Positions 6,582 to 6,667 of a stretch of DNA of 6,667 nt are shown piece by piece. The DNA is from Betaproteobacteria bacterium HGW-Betaproteobacteria-2. Its GTDB lineage: Bacteria > Pseudomonadota > Gammaproteobacteria > Burkholderiales > Methylophilaceae. Under the pieces are notes generated by a model. That model worked only from the letters and a program-made list of their open reading frames with translations, was not told the origin of the DNA and did not search any database. Every line of letters begins with the position of its first letter. Positions within the stretch are counted from its first letter, which is position 1. A program made the translations under genes and the position numbers. The stretch is taken from positions 1-6,667 of the forward strand of contig PHCM01000083.1 in NCBI GenBank assembly GCA_002842255.1, given 5' to 3'.

Positions 6582-6667
6582 TTATTTCATGAAATGGCTG
6601 GCATAGCGCCTGTTGAGTCGCGATAAAGGTAACATAATCAGCATGTCCGCGGTATTGAAATCAGGAT
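6582..6667 (-). CDS. C-terminal end of a probable OlsB-like GNAT N-acyltransferase (partial)
   Basis: The minus strand is open from the window edge to the TAA at 6584-6582, giving the 27-residue tail PDFNTADMLIMLPLSRLNRR followed by YASHFMK. A tail of the form DFNTAD...L..L...RY..HF is what I recall at the C terminus of the hemolysin-like GNAT family that includes OlsB, the ornithine-ACP N-acyltransferase. Only two bases separate its stop from the TTG start of the PlsC-type gene, which indicates one operon read right to left. OlsB attaches a 3-hydroxy fatty acid to ornithine; the next gene would then add the second chain. The 5' part lies outside the window, so the family call rests on this short tail. 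Confidence 0.6.
   Translation of the reverse strand, partial: PDFNTADMLIMLPLSRLNRRYASHFMK

Overview
This 6.7 kb chromosomal window looks like a Gram-negative proteobacterium, most likely a betaproteobacterium. The pointers are a type V autotransporter with an outer-membrane barrel, a membrane-tethered dihaem cytochrome c5 with the layout known from Neisseria, a symmetrical ApaH with the GDIQGC motif, and a probable ornithine-lipid acyltransferase pair. Base composition appears moderately GC-rich. No finer placement is claimed.

Layout: (1) Bases 1-140 are a short upstream region with no convincing promoter; a reading frame open from the window edge stops at base 42. (2) Bases 141-3611 (+) encode an 1156-residue autotransporter: a long leader with a signal peptide, a beta-helical passenger of T5SS/PEP-CTERM-type and PATR-type repeats, a GNSIGT junction region and a C-terminal beta-barrel ending in Trp. 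(3) Bases 3612-3869 are intergenic, with one doubtful 67-codon frame and a hairpin terminator. (4) Bases 3870-3946 (-) are a complete tRNA-Arg with anticodon CCG and its own promoter. (5) Bases 4059-4949 (+) encode a membrane-anchored dihaem c5-type cytochrome, whose promoter lies back to back with that of the tRNA. (6) A strong hairpin terminator sits directly before apaH (5011-5835, +). (7) On the minus strand, convergent with apaH and overlapping it by 18 bp, is a PlsC-type acyltransferase (5818-6579). It is preceded by the last 27 codons of a probable GNAT-type acyltransferase that runs off the window. Together these look like an olsB-olsA operon for ornithine lipid.

The genes form independent units rather than one pathway: a surface-displayed protein, a translation RNA, a respiratory electron carrier, a nucleotide-alarmone hydrolase and membrane-lipid synthesis. 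I see no phage, insertion sequence, CRISPR array or defence system, and nothing that I can honestly call a new system. The most useful second looks are the autotransporter's long leader and repeat modules, the terminator placed in the apaH leader, and the inferred ornithine-lipid operon at the right edge.
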